Below are positions 9,460-18,636 of a stretch of 64,000 nucleotides of DNA, piece by piece. This DNA is from Alphaproteobacteria bacterium (GTDB taxonomy: Bacteria; Pseudomonadota; Alphaproteobacteria; Rhizobiales; Xanthobacteraceae): the NCBI GenBank assembly GCA_037200445.1, contig JBBCGH010000001.1, forward strand, positions 5,654,001-5,718,000, given 5' to 3'. The stretch's first letter is position 1, and the number at the start of each line of letters is the position of its first letter. A program made the position numbers and the translations under genes. The notes under the pieces were generated by a model, which was not told where the DNA came from, searched no databases, and was given only the letters and a program-made list of their open reading frames with translations.

Positions 9460-10182
9460 TCAGCGTTTCACCTGCTCAAAGCCGAGATAGGCTTCCTTGA
9501 GCCGCGGAGAGTCAGCTAGCGATCTTGGCTCGCCCTCGAGCACGATCGAGCCTCGCATAAGCACATAGGCGTGTGCCGCGAGGGATAGCGCGACGGCGAC
9601 ATTCTGCTCCACTAGAATACCTCCGATGCCCATCTCGTGGCGAATGCGTTCGATCGCTTGATGCACGCTCTCGACCACTAGCGGCGCGAGGCCGAGCGAG
9701 GGCTCGTCCATCAGCAGGTAGTTCGGGCGCGACATCAGCGCGCGTCCGATTGCGAGCATCTGTTGCTCGCCGCCCGACAAAGTACCGCCGAATTGACGGC
9801 GCCGCTCGCCGAGCCGCGGAAAGAGCGCGTAGATATCGGCGAGGCGGTCGCGGACTTCGACCGCGGTGCGCACCACGCCGCCGACCTGGAGATTTTCCTC
9901 GACCGTCATCTTCTTGAAGATCCTGCGGCCCTCGGGAACAAGCGCGATGCCGGCGCGGGCGGTGAGATGCGCGGCCTGTCTCGAGAGGTCGCGGCCGTCG
10001 AGCAGGACGCGGCCTTGCGTCGGCTTCACGAGACCCATGATCGCCTTGATGGTCGTGCTTTTCCCTGCGCCGTTCGCGCCAAGAAGCGCGACGATCTGGC
10101 CCTTCTCCACGGTGAGATTGACGCCGTGGAGCGCTTCGACCTCATCATAGGCGGCGTGCAGGTTCTCAACCACCAACGCCAT
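9460..10182 (-). CDS. livF: Branched-chain amino-acid-type ABC ATPase, LivF-like
   Basis: 240 residues. Walker A GANGAGKS at 35-42, signature LSGGEQQ and Walker B LLMDEPSLGL all intact; the QNVAVALSLA segment late in the protein is typical of LivF. It energises the LivH/LivM permease encoded upstream on the same strand. Its start overlaps livG by 17 bases, and it is the last gene of the minus-strand operon that begins at 17219. Liv systems of this order also import aromatic acids, urea and amides, so the symbol denotes the family, not proof of leucine transport. Confidence 0.88.
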   Translation of the reverse strand: MALVVENLHAAYDEVEALHGVNLTVEKGQIVALLGANGAGKSTTIKAIMGLVKPTQGRVLLDGRDLSRQAAHLTARAGIALVPEGRRIFKKMTVEENLQVGGVVRTAVEVRDRLADIYALFPRLGERRRQFGGTLSGGEQQMLAIGRALMSRPNYLLMDEPSLGLAPLVVESVHQAIERIRHEMGIGGILVEQNVAVALSLAAHAYVLMRGSIVLEGEPRSLADSPRLKEAYLGFEQVKR

Positions 10183-10954
10183 CGCCGCCTCCGGAGATGA
10201 GCTGCTTCACGCCGAGATAGGCCTGCACCACCCGCGGATCGCTCTGCGCGCCCGATGGCGTCCCGGTAAAGATGGGATGCCCTTGGTTAATGACGGTGAC
10301 ACGGTCGCAGAGACGGCCAACGAGCTCGAGATCGTGCTCGACCAGCACAAGCGCACAACCTGCGGCCGCGATGTCCTTGACCAGCGCGGTGAGGCGCTCG
10401 CGTTCGGGTTCGGTAAGGCCAGTCGCGGGCTCGTCGAGCAGCAGGAGCTTGGGCCCGGACACGATCGCGCGCGCGATCTCGACGAAGTGCCGCCGGCCGA
10501 ACGGAAGAGACTTCACCATGGTACCGGAAACGTCAGCGAGGCCGACACGCTCCAACGTGTGGTCGACCGCATTCGCGACGCTTGCCGCCGAAAGCGGACG
10601 CAAAACCGCAAACCAGCCGCTCGCGTGCGCGAACCAATGACTCGCAAGCCCGGCCGCGACGTTCTCGTATACGGTGAGCTGATCGGCGAGCCGCACCTTC
10701 TGGAACGTGCGCGCGATCCCGCGCCGCGCACGGCGATGCGGCGGCAGGCGCTGGATGTTGCCGTCCTGGAAGCGGATCGTGCCGGCATCGATGCGTAGCA
10801 CACCGGTAATACAGGCGACGAGCGTGGACTTGCCGGCGCCGTTCGGACCGATCAGGCCGAGCACCTCCCCCGGCGCGACGGACAGGCTCACCTCGCTCAG
10901 CGCTTGCAAGCCGCCAAATCGTTTGGAAACGCCGCTGAGCTCCAGCACATTCAT
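10166..10954 (-). CDS. livG: Branched-chain amino-acid-type ABC ATPase, LivG-like
   Basis: 262 residues. Walker A GPNGAGKS at 36-43, a RRGIARTFQ Q-loop, the LivG-type signature (LPFGRRHFVEIARAI) and Walker B LLLLDEPATGL. The helper ATPase that pairs with LivF in Liv transporters. Overlaps livM by four bases and livF by 17, so translation of the operon is coupled. Confidence 0.88.
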   Translation of the reverse strand: MNVLELSGVSKRFGGLQALSEVSLSVAPGEVLGLIGPNGAGKSTLVACITGVLRIDAGTIRFQDGNIQRLPPHRRARRGIARTFQKVRLADQLTVYENVAAGLASHWFAHASGWFAVLRPLSAASVANAVDHTLERVGLADVSGTMVKSLPFGRRHFVEIARAIVSGPKLLLLDEPATGLTEPERERLTALVKDIAAAGCALVLVEHDLELVGRLCDRVTVINQGHPIFTGTPSGAQSDPRVVQAYLGVKQLISGGGDGVGG

Positions 10955-11865
10955 CGGCGCAGACGCTCAAGCAGGCCGCCGATGCCGGAAGGCAAGAACC
11001 AGAGCACGAAGAGCACCATCGTGCCGTAGACCAGCAGACGATAGTTGTCTTCGCCGAGTGTGCGCAGTCCCTCAGGGATCGTGGTGAGCAACACAGTTGC
11101 GATCACGCCGCCGAGCGGACTGCCGATGCCGCCGACGACCGCCATCATCATGTATCGGAACGATTCCTGCTCGTTGAACAGGTCTGGCGTGAGGAACCGC
11201 ACGTACGCGGCGAACAGCGCGCCAGAAAGTCCCGCGAGGGCAGCCGAGGCCGTGAAGGCGATCAGCTTCACGGCAAAGATGTTGATGCCGCTAGCCTGGG
11301 CGGCGATCTCGTCATGCCGCACCATCTTCAGGATCACGCCGAGCGTGCTGAAGCGGTCGATATAGACGAGCGCTCCGAGCACCACGAGGCATACAGCGAG
11401 CATGATGAGGTACCAGGTCTGCTTGTCGATGCCGCCGGTCGGGATGCCGATCAGGCCCATCGGCCCCCGCGTGATCTCGACCGAGTTGGTGAGCAACTGG
11501 AAGATCAGGATGCCGAAGCCGAGCGTGCCGATCGCGAGATAGTGTCCCTTCAGCCGTGCCGCCGGCAGGCCGAGCAGGAACCCGCACAGCATCGCGAGCA
11601 AGACGCCATAAAGTCCCGCGAGGATCGGCGGATGGCCTTGCTTGGACAGAACGCCAAGTGTGTAGGCGCCGATGCCGACAAACCCGGCCTGTCCGAACGA
11701 CAGGAGCCCAGTGAGGCCGGTCAAGAGGTTAATGCTGAACACCGCGAGCGAGAAGATGAGCGCGGTGATCATCATGTTGATCCAGAACGTGCCGAAGGTG
11801 AGCGGCAGCACGGCGAGCATCGCCACCGCCGCGATCAGCGCGGTCCGAACAAGTCGCCTAGACAT
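10951..11865 (-). CDS. livM: Branched-chain amino-acid-type ABC permease, LivM-like
   Basis: 304 residues with eight or more hydrophobic segments. The LLTGLTGLLSFGQAGFVGIGAY block is the LivM hallmark. A KMVRHDEIAAQASGIN loop is the coupling segment that contacts the ATPases. It forms the transmembrane pore with LivH. Overlaps LivH by eight bases and LivG by four. Confidence 0.88.
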   Translation of the reverse strand: MSRRLVRTALIAAVAMLAVLPLTFGTFWINMMITALIFSLAVFSINLLTGLTGLLSFGQAGFVGIGAYTLGVLSKQGHPPILAGLYGVLLAMLCGFLLGLPAARLKGHYLAIGTLGFGILIFQLLTNSVEITRGPMGLIGIPTGGIDKQTWYLIMLAVCLVVLGALVYIDRFSTLGVILKMVRHDEIAAQASGINIFAVKLIAFTASAALAGLSGALFAAYVRFLTPDLFNEQESFRYMMMAVVGGIGSPLGGVIATVLLTTIPEGLRTLGEDNYRLLVYGTMVLFVLWFLPSGIGGLLERLRR

Positions 11866-12718
11866 TCTCGTCGACCCGCTCCGGAACGAGACCGCGAGGG
11901 AAGAAAACCAGGGTCAGCACCAGCAGCGCGAACGCGATCGATGTCGAGTATGCGTTCGAGACGTAGACGGCCGCGGCGCTCTGGATCATGCCGATCACGA
12001 CGGCGCCGGCGATCGTGCCGTTCACATTGCCGAAGCCGCCGAGGATGATCGCCGCAAAAGCGTTGAGCATTTCGCTGCGCCCGAGATCCGGCGCGATCAT
12101 ATTCACGGGACCGGACAGGGCACCGGCTGCCGCCGCCAGCATCGAGCCGATGACGAGCGAGAGCCGCGACACCTGGTTCACGTCGATGCCCATCGCGGCA
12201 GCTGTCTCGTGATCCTCCGAGACGGCGCGGAACTTGCGTCCGAGGTTCGTGAACTGGACCAGCCACCACAGTCCACCGAGCAACGCGAAACTCGCGACCA
12301 CGCAGAGGATGCGCTGGACACTGATCCCTACGGTGCCGATCGTCACAGAGATATCGTTGTAGGGCGTGCTGAACGGCCGCGGCGTCGTACCCCAGACGAG
12401 CTCGGCGATGTTGATCAGCACGATCGACATTCCCATCGAGGCGATCAGGCCATTGAGCTCGACACCGCGAAATGGACGAAATGCCGTTCGCTCGAGTATC
12501 ACACCGAGCATCGCGTTGACCGCCATCGCTGCCGCGATCGCGCCCACGTAGCCGAGGTACGGCACAGTGGTGTAGGCGACGAAGGCCCCGATCATCACCG
12601 ACTGGCCCTCAGCAAAATTGACCATACGCATGACACCGAAGGTCAGCGTGAGGCCGACAGCCACGAGCGCATAGCTGCCGGCAAGCACCAGCCCGTTGAC
12701 GATGATCTGGACAAGCAT
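11858..12718 (-). CDS. livH: Branched-chain amino-acid-type ABC permease, LivH-like
   Basis: 286 residues, largely hydrophobic. LTFGVMRMVNFAEGQSVMIG is the conserved early LivH segment, and RAVSEDHETAAAMGIDVNQV the coupling loop. It starts four bases after the binding-protein gene ends. Paired with LivM at 10951-11865. Confidence 0.88.
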   Translation of the reverse strand: MLVQIIVNGLVLAGSYALVAVGLTLTFGVMRMVNFAEGQSVMIGAFVAYTTVPYLGYVGAIAAAMAVNAMLGVILERTAFRPFRGVELNGLIASMGMSIVLINIAELVWGTTPRPFSTPYNDISVTIGTVGISVQRILCVVASFALLGGLWWLVQFTNLGRKFRAVSEDHETAAAMGIDVNQVSRLSLVIGSMLAAAAGALSGPVNMIAPDLGRSEMLNAFAAIILGGFGNVNGTIAGAVVIGMIQSAAAVYVSNAYSTSIAFALLVLTLVFFPRGLVPERVDENV

Positions 12719-12722
12719 CGCG

Positions 12723-13883
12723 TTATTGGACGACTTCGAGCGAGCCGTCCGGCTTGTTGCGAATGAACACGAAGTTCAGCCCGTCGGGCTTTGCGCCGCG
12801 ATCCGCGTCGAATTCGTAGTGCCCCATCACAAGGTCGAGCTTCGTCGCCGCCATCGCCTTGGCGAAGTCTGCGGGCTTGACGCTACTGCTTCGCTTCAGC
12901 GCATCCGCGATCAGAAAGACCGCGTCATAGCTCGCGACGTCCCAGTGCGTCGTGTCGTGCTTCTCGCCCAGCTCCTTCTGCGCGCGCTCCTCAAGCCGCG
13001 TCACAAAGTCCTTCTGCATCGGCGTGTTGGCATCGCTCTTGAGGAAGAAAGCTGCGCGTACCAGCCCGATCTTGCCGGCCTGAGCGCCGACCTGCCGCTC
13101 AAAGATGCGTGGCGGAGGCGGATAGTCCGAAAACAGTGGAATGGTCAGACCTGCCTCGACATATTGCTTGACGAAGTTGGCCGCCTGCACCGCCGAGATC
13201 GACACGATGACGATATCTGGCTTGGCGGACGAGATGCGCGTAATCGTCGAGTACCAGTTGGTGTCACTGCGATCCTGCGTGATATCAAGCACGACCTTCT
13301 TGCCCGCCTTCTCCATCAGGGCGACCATGTTCTTGCGGAACGTCAGACCGAAGTCATTGTTCTCGACTGCGATCGCAACGTTCTGGAACTTGAACACTCT
13401 CTGCAGCAGCGCCGCCTCGTGCTCCTGGGCGAAGCGATTCTGCATCGAAGACTGGAACGTGAAAGGCCCGGCATCCTTGGCAATTCCGTCGGCGGTCGAG
13501 ATGTTGACGAGGAAAGGAATCTTTTCATCGGCCGCGGCCTGCGCTGCGGCGATCGAAGCGCTGGAGCAGAACTCGCCAAACAGCAATTGTGCCTTCTCCT
13601 GGCTGATGAGGCGCTGCGCCTGATCATGTGCTGGCCGCGGCTCGCACTGCGCGTCCCCAAAAACAAGCTCAATCTTGTAGCCACCCGCGAGGTCTTTTGC
13701 GTTCACCTCCTCGGCCGCCATCATCGAGGCGATGCGGTTGGTCTTGCCAGCCCATGACGTGTTGCCGGTGAGCGGCATCAGCGCGCCGACCTTCACGGTG
13801 CCCTTGCTGCCGGCCTGTGCGAACGCCGCGACTGGCGCCGCAATGACAAGCGCGGCAGCCACAGCCGCGAAACGGTTTCTCAT
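12723..13883 (-). CDS. Branched-chain amino-acid-type ABC substrate-binding protein (Peripla_BP_6)
   Basis: 386 residues. A Sec signal peptide (MRNRFAAVAAALVIAAPVAAFAQ) is followed by KVGALMPLTGNTSWAGK, the standard opening of Liv-type receptors, and two alternating lobes. It captures the substrate in the periplasm and hands it to LivH/LivM. Upstream in the operon are three redox or ring-cleavage-like enzymes (13913-17219), so the substrate is more likely an aromatic, terpenoid or amine carbon source than leucine. Confidence 0.87.
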   Translation of the reverse strand: MRNRFAAVAAALVIAAPVAAFAQAGSKGTVKVGALMPLTGNTSWAGKTNRIASMMAAEEVNAKDLAGGYKIELVFGDAQCEPRPAHDQAQRLISQEKAQLLFGEFCSSASIAAAQAAADEKIPFLVNISTADGIAKDAGPFTFQSSMQNRFAQEHEAALLQRVFKFQNVAIAVENNDFGLTFRKNMVALMEKAGKKVVLDITQDRSDTNWYSTITRISSAKPDIVIVSISAVQAANFVKQYVEAGLTIPLFSDYPPPPRIFERQVGAQAGKIGLVRAAFFLKSDANTPMQKDFVTRLEERAQKELGEKHDTTHWDVASYDAVFLIADALKRSSSVKPADFAKAMAATKLDLVMGHYEFDADRGAKPDGLNFVFIRNKPDGSLEVVQ

Positions 13884-13912
13884 GACGATCCTCCCGCTAT
13901 GTTTTTCTCGGT

Positions 13913-15931
13913 CTATCCGGCCAAGCCCTTCTTACGGAGCGTTGTCGGGAATTTCTCCTCCGCCGCCCACGCGATCATCGACGCATCGCGGATCGCAGTG
14001 AGGAAGTCGCCAGGAACGTTGTTGCAGTCTCCTGCCATAACCCATGGCACACCCGCCTCGTCGGCGAGCTTCGTCACGTCGCGCAGCGGTTTTGGTCCGA
14101 TTGCGAGAACGATCCTATCGCCCGCAAGATAACGTACAGTACCTGACGCGGTGCGGCACAAAATCTCATCACCGTCAATCGAGACCACCGGCGCGTCGGT
14201 GATGATCTGCGTCTTTGCATCGCGCAACCGCAGCAGCACGTCCCATCGATTGTTGCGTGCCATCTCTTTCGCAACGACGCCCTGCCCTTCGAGGATTGTG
14301 ACATGCTTCGCGCGTTTGGCGATGCATTCCGCTGTCTCGATCCCGACCATGCCACCGCCGACGACCGTAATGCTGGATCCGTCCGGAATGAGATCGGGCT
14401 GACGCAGCACGTCCCAGGCCTGCAGTACAGGCACGTTCGCCGAAATCGGAAAGGGCGCATCGCGCGACACCGCGCCAGTTGCAACAACGATCAGGTCGGG
14501 TTTGTAGGCCCTAATGCTTTCGGTAGTCGCCGCGACACCGGTCTTGACCGGAACATCGAACTGTTCGAGCGCCGCAACTCGATAGGTCCACACGCCCGAC
14601 ACGTCCTCCTTGTCGGGTGCGGCAAGCGCGAGATCGATCTGTCCGCCCGCGCGCGGGTCACGCTCCCACACTTCGACCGCGTGACCGTTCGCCGCAAAGA
14701 TGCGCGCGGCTTCCAGCCCCGCGACACCGCCGCCAATAACGAGTACGCGTGTTGCCTTCCTCTCGGCACCGTTAAGTCCCGGTTCGAGTTTGTCGAGCGT
14801 CTCGAACTCGGTACCCATGAGCGGGTTCTGCACGCAGGCGACATCGAGCTCCAGCGTGAGACGCTCAAAGCAGACATTGCAGGAGATGCACTGACGGATC
14901 GGTCGCCTCACCTCGCCGAAGGCTTTGCGGCACCAGTGCGGGTCGGCGACCAGCGCGCGGCAGAGTGCGATGTAGTCGGCACTGCCGGCCTTTAGCACGC
15001 CCTCGGCATCCTCCGGCGTCAGGATGCGCCCGGCCATGATGACCGGCACATTCACGGCGTCCTTGATCGGCCGAGCATAGGGCTCGAGGAAGCGGCGCGG
15101 GAACGACGGCGGCTGAATGCAATAGCGCGACAGTTCCGGCGTCTCGTTGGTGCCACCCGACAGATCAATCGCGATCACGCCTGCGGCTTCGAGCGCCTTC
15201 GACAGCATAATGATCTCGTCGACCGAGTAGCCGCCGTCGGCGTATTCCGTCGCCGAGAGGCGTACCATCATCGGAAAGCCCGGCAGCTCAGAGCGAATAA
15301 GCTGTACCGTCTCCATCAAAAGGCGAGAGCGATTCTCGACGGAGCCTCCGTATTCGTCGTCGCGCTTGTTGTGGCGCGGCGTGAAGAATTGCTGGAAAAG
15401 GTAGCCGTTGGCGGCGTGCAGCTCCACAGCGTCATAGCCCGCGCGATAGAGGCGCACAGCGCTCGTCAAAAAGTGCTCTTGAATCTCCGCGATATCGCTC
15501 TTTGTCAGAGCGCGCACCTCATCGCCCGTTGCGGGATTTTTCCCCGGCGACGGCCCGACCGGCTCCATCCCGAGCACCGACCGCCGCAGCAGCATGCCGC
15601 GATGATTAAGCTGCCCGCAAACGAGCGCGCCCGCATCGTGGATCGCCTTGGTGAGGTCAGCGAGCCCCGGAATGAACCGGTCGTCGAAAATACAGAGTGA
15701 CGCGCGGTGATTGCGTGCATTGCCGGAAACCACCATCGCCTCGGTGATGATCATCGCGGCGCCGCCACGCGCCCGCTCCGCGTAGTAGATCTTGTCGCGC
15801 TCGGTGGAGAAACCGTCGGTCGTGCCGAAGTTGGTTCCCATCGGTCCCATCACGACACGGTTCTTCAGCCGCAGCGGCCCCATCTGGCCCGGCTGCTGCA
15901 GCAGCATCGCTTTTCCGCTCGGGGTGCGCAT
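13913..15931 (-). CDS. FMN/[4Fe-4S]/FAD oxidoreductase (trimethylamine dehydrogenase / 2,4-dienoyl-CoA reductase type)
   Basis: 672 residues, the usual size. Residues 1-340 are an old-yellow-enzyme TIM barrel (RLKNRVVMGPMGTNF; YDAVELHAANGYLFQQFFTP with the HAANGYL block). Near 347 the C-x2-C-x2-C-x11-C motif (CISCNVC) holds the iron-sulfur cluster with the spacing style of trimethylamine dehydrogenase. The C-terminal half has an FAD/NAD domain (VIGGGVAGLEAARI) and a second dinucleotide loop (VVGGGMVGIETAE). It would reduce an activated double bond or oxidise an amine. The start overlaps the preceding stop by one base (TGATG). Confidence 0.85.
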   Translation of the reverse strand: MRTPSGKAMLLQQPGQMGPLRLKNRVVMGPMGTNFGTTDGFSTERDKIYYAERARGGAAMIITEAMVVSGNARNHRASLCIFDDRFIPGLADLTKAIHDAGALVCGQLNHRGMLLRRSVLGMEPVGPSPGKNPATGDEVRALTKSDIAEIQEHFLTSAVRLYRAGYDAVELHAANGYLFQQFFTPRHNKRDDEYGGSVENRSRLLMETVQLIRSELPGFPMMVRLSATEYADGGYSVDEIIMLSKALEAAGVIAIDLSGGTNETPELSRYCIQPPSFPRRFLEPYARPIKDAVNVPVIMAGRILTPEDAEGVLKAGSADYIALCRALVADPHWCRKAFGEVRRPIRQCISCNVCFERLTLELDVACVQNPLMGTEFETLDKLEPGLNGAERKATRVLVIGGGVAGLEAARIFAANGHAVEVWERDPRAGGQIDLALAAPDKEDVSGVWTYRVAALEQFDVPVKTGVAATTESIRAYKPDLIVVATGAVSRDAPFPISANVPVLQAWDVLRQPDLIPDGSSITVVGGGMVGIETAECIAKRAKHVTILEGQGVVAKEMARNNRWDVLLRLRDAKTQIITDAPVVSIDGDEILCRTASGTVRYLAGDRIVLAIGPKPLRDVTKLADEAGVPWVMAGDCNNVPGDFLTAIRDASMIAWAAEEKFPTTLRKKGLAG

Positions 15932-16881
15932 CAGGCCGACTTCGCACGCTCCGCCGCCTGCTTGATGCGATCCGGATCGGCAGCAATTTTGACGCCCGCG
16001 CGCTCCTGCTCGAGCAGCATCACGGAACGCGAGTCGCGCCCTTCCCAGCCGCGGTTACAGGCTTCGCGCATCTCGGCGTAGGCGAGATTGCACATGCGCA
16101 TTGGAACGCCTAGCTCGCGGCCGAGCTGTGTCGCCAGCATCACGTCCTTGGTGGCCAGCTTCAGCGCGAAGTTTGGCGGATCGTATTTCCCTGGCAGGAA
16201 TTGCTCGAGCAGCCCGTCGAAGGTCAGGCGGCGACCGCCGACCCCTTGCCGCACGGCCTCCCACAGTGCCACCGGGTCCATGCCGGCCTTCACGCCCATC
16301 GTGAAGGTCTCGGCGAGCGCACAGGTGATCGCGTAGCCCGACATGTTGTGCACGAGCTTTGCAACGGTCGCGGAGCCGATTGGCCCAATGTAGGCCGGCC
16401 TATCGCCCATCGCGTCAAGTACCGGCTTGAATTTGTCATAGGAGGCTTTGTCCCCGCCAACCCAGATCGCCATCTTGCCCGAGGCGGCGCCGGACGGTCC
16501 GCCGCTCACCGGCGCATCGAGCATGTGCGCGCCCCTCTCGGCGAAGGCGGCGTTGATCTTCTTCACGATACCTTGTGCATTGGTCGACAGGTCGAAATAG
16601 ACCACGCCCTCGGTGATGCCTTCGACGAGGCCGTCCTTGCCGAGCGCGACATTCTCGACGTCCGCCGGTTCGGGCAGCGACGTGAACATCACATCGCACT
16701 TCTCTGCCAGAGCGCGCGGCGTGTCCGCCCATTCGGCGCCAGCCTGCAAATGGTGGCTGGCGGACTGGCGGTGGAGATCGTGCACCACGACCTTGTATCC
16801 GGCCTTGACGAGGTTGGTGGCCATCTTGCCGCCCATCGTGCCGAGGCCGATGTAGCCGACGGTGATGTTGTCCTTGGTCAT
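15931..16881 (-). CDS. 3-hydroxyisobutyrate dehydrogenase-family NAD(P)-dependent oxidoreductase
   Basis: About 316 residues from ATG 16881, preceded by a GGGGGAG ribosome site; an upstream in-frame start would add an Arg/Gly-rich tail. GYIGLGTMGGKMATNLVKAG is the NAD(P)-binding loop, DAPVSGGPSGA the substrate loop, and GSATVAKLVHN carries the catalytic Lys. Family members oxidise beta-hydroxy acids. It lies between the CMD-like gene and the flavoprotein gene in one operon, so it probably handles an intermediate of the same pathway. Confidence 0.85.
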   Translation of the reverse strand: MTKDNITVGYIGLGTMGGKMATNLVKAGYKVVVHDLHRQSASHHLQAGAEWADTPRALAEKCDVMFTSLPEPADVENVALGKDGLVEGITEGVVYFDLSTNAQGIVKKINAAFAERGAHMLDAPVSGGPSGAASGKMAIWVGGDKASYDKFKPVLDAMGDRPAYIGPIGSATVAKLVHNMSGYAITCALAETFTMGVKAGMDPVALWEAVRQGVGGRRLTFDGLLEQFLPGKYDPPNFALKLATKDVMLATQLGRELGVPMRMCNLAYAEMREACNRGWEGRDSRSVMLLEQERAGVKIAADPDRIKQAAERAKSA

Positions 16882-16883
16882 CG

Positions 16884-17219
16884 TCACTCCCCCTTGTTGC
16901 CTTCGACCAGCACCGTGTAGGCGACCTGCGCGGCCGACATCGCCGCCGGCCACCCGGCGTAAAACGCCATGTGAGTAATGACTTCCGTGATCTCTTCCTG
17001 GGTGACGCCGTTGTCAATCGCGCGCGTAAGGTGCGAGACGAGCTGTTCGGGACGATAGGTCGCTACCAGCGCCGCGACTGTAATGAGACTGCGGTCGCGC
17101 TTGGAGAGGCCCTTGCGTTCCCACAAGTCGCCGTAGACGACATCATTGGTGTAGTCGACAAGCGCTGGCGTGAATTGCTTGATGCGATCTCGCTTGGCTG
17201 AAGGGGGTGCCTTGGCCAT
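16884..17219 (-). CDS. Carboxymuconolactone decarboxylase family protein
   Basis: 111 residues from ATG 17219 after GGGAG; the longer frame upstream is Arg-rich and unlike the family. KGLSKRDRSLITVAALVATYRPEQLVSHLTRAIDNGVTQEEI is the CMD signature region. No CxxC pair is present, so it is nearer to 4-carboxymuconolactone decarboxylase (PcaC) than to peroxidase-like AhpD. First gene of the minus-strand operon that runs to LivF at 9460, three bases before the dehydrogenase. Confidence 0.85.
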   Translation of the reverse strand: MAKAPPSAKRDRIKQFTPALVDYTNDVVYGDLWERKGLSKRDRSLITVAALVATYRPEQLVSHLTRAIDNGVTQEEITEVITHMAFYAGWPAAMSAAQVAYTVLVEGNKGE

Positions 17220-17751
17220 TCTCTGCTCCCGTGTGATGTTGGTCGCGCGTGCGCGCCGTCGTTTTGTCCGTAGCACCTCAGTATTGATGTCGTCAGGTCG
17301 GATTTGATCTGACGTACATGCATTTTTGAATGCAGATCGACATCCGCATCGTCCCCACTAGCCTTCGATGGGGGGTATTCCTCCGGCCTTTTGCTTGGCT
17401 CCACAAAGCAGGCCCGAGTTCCTTGTTCTGAAGTTATGCGCATTTCGACCTATATCGTCGTAGAATAACCACTTTTAGCGATCGTTAGCTTTGGTCGACG
17501 GGGGAGCGATGCATCTAGCCTGGCCATATGAAGCACATGACGGTCGAGACACCATGCGCACGTTCGCCGATGGACTCCACCATCCTCAAGAGGGTGCATC
17601 TCGGGCCTGCGGCAAGGTTGTTATTGAGACAATTAGCAATCAAACGATGAGCTTAGACATCGCACGGTTCAGCCTCGCCCGATTTGCTTGAGGTTACTTG
17701 GCATCTCGGGGCCGCAGGTGCATCAATAGGATTGATGGGGAGGGTTGTATC
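17220..17751. promoter_or_regulatory. Divergent control region between two catabolic/transport operons
   Basis: 532 bases with no credible gene, between the starts of the CMD operon (minus) and the polar amino-acid transporter operon (plus). It must hold promoters for both. The only clear structure is the palindrome at 17319-17334. I could not pick convincing -35/-10 boxes. Confidence 0.6.
17319..17334. promoter_or_regulatory. Palindromic operator candidate
   Basis: TGCATT and AATGCA form a perfect inverted repeat around TTTG, and a second pair, GATCTG (17306-17311) and CAGATC (17333-17338), overlaps it. It lies about 100 bases upstream of the CMD-family start. Size and symmetry suit a dimeric GntR or LysR-type regulator. 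Confidence 0.4.
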
Positions 17752-18630
17752 ATGCCGGCAATGCGACGCGCATACCTTGGACTGGCGGCGACGCTCGTGG
17801 CCGCGACGATTGCCGGCCCGGCGTCAGCGCAGGAAACCAACGCGATCGTCAAGAAGCTGCGTGAGACGAAGACGCTCACGATCGGCCATCGCGAGTCCTC
17901 GATCCCGCATTCCTACATCGACAACGACCAGAAGGTCGTCGGCTATTCGATCGAGCTGTGCCTCAAAGTCGCCGATGCGATGAAGCAGGAGCTCAATCTC
18001 CCGGAGCTGCAGATCAAGTATGTTCCGGTCAACATTCAGAACCGCATGGCGCTGGTCGCGAACGGAACGGTCGACATCGAGTGCGGATCGACCGTCAACA
18101 CGCTCGGCCGCCAGAAGCAGGTGGACTTCACGCTCGTCACGTTCATCGCGGCCGATCGCGTGATGGCCAAGAAGGACGCCAACATCAAGGAGGTCGAGGA
18201 CCTTGCCGGCAAGGTGGCGATCGTGCCGCAGGCGAGCACCAGCGAAAAAGTGCTGAACGAGCTGGTCGCCGCGAAGAAGCTCGACATCAAGGTCAACCAG
18301 ATCCGCGATCACGCCGATGCGTTGCTCTCAGTCGAGACCGGACGCGCCGACGCTTACGTGACCGACGACATCATCCTCTACGGCCTCGCCACCAAGGCGC
18401 GTCAGCCCGGCTCCATGGCGGTGGTCGGGCGCGCGTTGAGCTACGCGCCCTACGGCTTCATGATCCCGAAGAACAACCCGACCATGCTCACCGTCGCGAA
18501 CCGCACGCTCGCGCGCCTGTTCCGCTCCGGCGAATTGCAGACGATCTACACCAAGTGGTTCGATCAGGTCGGTTTCCCGCTGACCGACGAAATGAAGCAC
18601 GCGATCGCCGTTCAGGCGTTTCCCGAATAG
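17752..18630 (+). CDS. Polar amino-acid ABC transporter substrate-binding protein (GltI-like)
   Basis: 292 residues from ATG 17752 after GGGGAGGG at 17737-17744. Sec signal peptide, then LRETKTLTIGHRESSIPHSYIDN and the family 3 binding-protein pattern (GYSIELCLKVADAM; ANGTVDIECGSTVNT). Most like the glutamate/aspartate receptors. First gene of an operon that continues through two permeases, an ATPase, HyuB and HyuA. Confidence 0.88.
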   Translation: MPAMRRAYLGLAATLVAATIAGPASAQETNAIVKKLRETKTLTIGHRESSIPHSYIDNDQKVVGYSIELCLKVADAMKQELNLPELQIKYVPVNIQNRMALVANGTVDIECGSTVNTLGRQKQVDFTLVTFIAADRVMAKKDANIKEVEDLAGKVAIVPQASTSEKVLNELVAAKKLDIKVNQIRDHADALLSVETGRADAYVTDDIILYGLATKARQPGSMAVVGRALSYAPYGFMIPKNNPTMLTVANRTLARLFRSGELQTIYTKWFDQVGFPLTDEMKHAIAVQAFPE

Positions 18631-18636
18631 GCCGTC

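Noticed and set aside
12696-13757. 353-residue plus-strand frame
   Set aside because: Antisense to the Liv receptor gene; no recognisable domain.
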